From NCBI GenBank assembly GCA_913777465.1, contig CAJYRQ010000037.1:1-64000 (forward strand): a stretch of DNA of 64,000 nucleotides, given 5' to 3'. The notes beneath the pieces were generated by a model. That model made no database searches, was not told the origin of the DNA, and worked only from the letters and a program-made list of their open reading frames with translations. Numbering within the stretch: the stretch's first letter is position 1; every line of letters begins with the position of its first letter. The DNA comes from an uncultured Chryseobacterium sp. Lineage in GTDB: Bacteria > Bacteroidota > Bacteroidia > Flavobacteriales > Weeksellaceae. The position numbers and the translations under genes are program-made. Shown one piece after another: positions 62,165-64,000 of the stretch.

Positions 62165-63169
62165 TTACACCAATGTTTTTTCTAAAAATTTTTCCAGTTC
62201 ATCTTTGAAAAGAGAAGGCTTAAAATCCTGATAGCCTGCTGGATCTTTTACAAAATCGGCAACGTGCATAAACCGGTCTACGTCCGGACGACTGCTCCAT
62301 GCCCAATCCGACAGCTGGATGTGCGGGGAGAAAATGGTAAACGTAGGAATACCCAGCGCCTTGCTTACATTGGTGGCCCCGCCTTCATTGCCGATAAGGC
62401 AGCTGCATAAACTGGTGACGGCTGCAAATTCGCGTAAATCTTTGGTGTCAAAATCCTGTACGATAGCTTCTTTGGTTTTATCGGATACCAATGTCAGCAA
62501 TTCTTCAAAGAGTTGTTTTTGTGAAGGAAGATAATTGCAGAGAATTTTCGCGTCAGGTTTACAGGCAGCAATATCATTCAGCAATTCTGCCATATATTCT
62601 ATAGGATAGGTTTTCTCTTCTGAACTTCCAAAGGTGCTGATCATGATTAAATGATTATTTTCAGACAAACCGTATTTGGCTAAAACTTCATGGGCATTAC
62701 GGACTTCCTCATCCGTCAGATAAACTTTCGGAAAAGTTTCCTGAAACGGGATCCCCAACGGCTCCAGCAGCAGCAGCCGGTGCTCAATTCCTAAGGTTGT
62801 GTTCTTTGATTTTACCTGATTATCCCTTTTTACAGGATGATTGTAAAAAAAACGGGTATATTTTTTAAAAAAACCGATCCGTGTTCCTGCACCGGAAAAA
62901 AAGGTAATCGCCGCCGTTTCCAGTTTGGAATAAAGATCGATCACCATGTCGAATTTTTGGGCTTTTATTTCAGCTAAAGTATCCTTCAGGCTGTCTTTGA
63001 AAAAGATAACCTGATGGATGTAAGGATTCCCGATTAAGATCCGGGCATGTTTTTCCTCCAGCAGAAAGCTTATTTCCGCTTCCGGATATTTATCTTTTAA
63101 CAGAGGCAGGATCGTACTCGTGACAAGTACGTCTCCCATGAATTTTTTCTGTATAATTAAAATCTTCAT
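62165..63169 (-). CDS. Glycosyltransferase family 9 (heptosyltransferase-like)
   Basis: This 334-residue protein has the GT9 features: ILIIQKKFMGDVLVTSTILP at the start, DMVIDLYSKLETAAITFFSG in the middle, and the donor-site motif CLIGNEGGATNVSKALGIPT, typical of ADP-heptose-type transferases. In Bacteroidota the donor may be another sugar. It overlaps the rocD stop by 1 nt (TAATG) and heads the glycosyltransferase operon. Confidence 0.9.
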   Translation of the reverse strand: MKILIIQKKFMGDVLVTSTILPLLKDKYPEAEISFLLEEKHARILIGNPYIHQVIFFKDSLKDTLAEIKAQKFDMVIDLYSKLETAAITFFSGAGTRIGFFKKYTRFFYNHPVKRDNQVKSKNTTLGIEHRLLLLEPLGIPFQETFPKVYLTDEEVRNAHEVLAKYGLSENNHLIMISTFGSSEEKTYPIEYMAELLNDIAACKPDAKILCNYLPSQKQLFEELLTLVSDKTKEAIVQDFDTKDLREFAAVTSLCSCLIGNEGGATNVSKALGIPTFTIFSPHIQLSDWAWSSRPDVDRFMHVADFVKDPAGYQDFKPSLFKDELEKFLEKTLV

Positions 63170-64000
63170 TAATTTTTGTATTCCAGCACTGTCTTCTCAA
63201 TAATCCTCACACAATCCATCAGCTGCTCTTCGGTGATCACCAAAGGTGGAGCTAACCGGATGATATTTCCATGCGTAGGCTTGGCCAGTAATCCGTTTTC
63301 TTTGAGTTGCAAACAGAGATTCCACGCGGTGGAACTGTCAGGCGTATCGTTGATCAAAATAGCATTGAGCAATCCTTTTCCTCGTACTTTGGTAATCAGT
63401 TCCGTCTTTTCAATCAGCTGATCGATTTCAGAACGGAATAGTTTCCCTAATTCTTCCGCTCTTTCGGAAAGTTTTTCATCAGCAACAACATTTAAAGCAG
63501 CTACGGCTACGGCGCAGGCAATCGGGTTTCCTCCGAAAGTGGAGCCGTGCTGCCCCGGTTTAATGACGTTCATGATCTCATTATCGGCCAGAACTGCCGA
63601 AACAGGGTACATCCCTCCGGACAGGGCTTTGCCTAAAATCAGGATATCCGGTTGTACGTCCTCATGGTGGCAGGCGATCAGTCTTCCCGTTCGGGCAATA
63701 CCGGTCTGCACCTCATCGGCAATGAAAAGGACGTTGTGCTTTTTACACAGTTCGGAAGCATTTTTCAGGAAGCCCTCATTCGGAACGTAGACCCCCGCTT
63801 CTCCCTGGATCGGCTCTACCAGGAATGCGGCAATGTGTTCGGCTTCCCTGCTTAAAACCTCTTCTAAAGCAGTAAGGTCATTGTAAGGAATTTTAATGAA
63901 TCCCGGGGTGAATGGCCCATAATTCTGGTTCGCATCCGGATCATTGGAGAAAGAAACAATAGTGGTGGTTCTTCCGTGGAAATTATTTTCGCAGACTACA
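63169..64000 (-). CDS. rocD: Ornithine--oxo-acid transaminase, N-terminus cut by window edge
   Basis: The frame is open from the right edge to the stop at 63169, with about 277 residues visible. RocD converts ornithine and 2-oxoglutarate to glutamate-5-semialdehyde and glutamate. The fragment shows NFHGRTTTIVSFSND, EPIQGEAGVYVP, FIADEVQTGIARTGRLIA and the PLP lysine in ILGKALSGGMYPVSAV. An internal GTG at 63711 is not the start, because homology continues upstream without a break. The stop overlaps the GT9 ATG by 1 nt, placing a catabolic enzyme at the head of a polysaccharide operon. Confidence 0.93.
   Translation of the reverse strand, partial: VVCENNFHGRTTTIVSFSNDPDANQNYGPFTPGFIKIPYNDLTALEEVLSREAEHIAAFLVEPIQGEAGVYVPNEGFLKNASELCKKHNVLFIADEVQTGIARTGRLIACHHEDVQPDILILGKALSGGMYPVSAVLADNEIMNVIKPGQHGSTFGGNPIACAVAVAALNVVADEKLSERAEELGKLFRSEIDQLIEKTELITKVRGKGLLNAILINDTPDSSTAWNLCLQLKENGLLAKPTHGNIIRLAPPLVITEEQLMDCVRIIEKTVLEYKN

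Overview
The window reads as chromosome of a Flavobacteriia bacterium, most likely Chryseobacterium or a close relative in the Weeksellaceae. The signs are Bacteroidota-type promoters (-7 box TAnnTTTG) in front of many genes, no consistent Shine-Dalgarno sequences, type IX secretion (T9SS) sorting domains, a lipoprotein-rich proteome, and housekeeping proteins of flavobacterial type. No tRNA, rRNA, CRISPR array, prophage or insertion sequence was recognised.

Layout. 1-4.3 kb: a truncated lipoprotein gene, an XRE regulator, and an ECF sigma / anti-sigma / DUF4252 / GIN-domain envelope cluster. 4.5-9.4 kb: guaB, a secreted M43 metalloprotease with two palindromes at its promoter, and a membrane-anchored TPR-LuxR regulator. 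9.6-20.5 kb: a DUF4407 protein, a small lipoprotein, ruvC, a PadR operon with two sister membrane proteins, a serine hydrolase, a diphthine-ammonia-ligase-type ATPase, a lipoprotein, a fused isobutyryl-CoA mutase (IcmF), and a small membrane protein. 20.8-22.6 kb: rplM-rpsI-rpsB.

From 22.66 to 49.19 kb every gene lies on the minus strand: a double-glycine-leader peptide, three related small secreted or lipoproteins, trmB, a carboxypeptidase-regulatory-like protein, and a 21-kb tandem array of six very large T9SS type B surface proteins. The block ends with tsf. EF-Ts normally follows rpsB directly, so this arrangement suggests an inversion that left tsf 26 kb away on the other strand. A fourth member of the small secreted family sits just beyond tsf in the opposite orientation.

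49.3-64 kb: accA, gltX, and then a surface-polysaccharide region made of two converging glycosyltransferase operons. One runs rightward (cupin, lipoprotein, GT2, GT4). The other runs leftward (rocD, GT9, two related CgeB-like transferases around a third transferase, GT4). This part looks more AT-rich than its flanks.

The most distinctive feature is the six-gene surface-protein array. Every copy starts with the same HW(F/I)AP motif after the signal peptide, has an IgGFc-binding-like N-terminal region, a variable set of repeat modules and a CHU_C/type B sorting domain. Each copy has its own promoter and most have their own hairpin terminator. The two last copies share patches of nearly identical DNA, including four 83-residue repeats, which suggests gene conversion and diversification of surface proteins.
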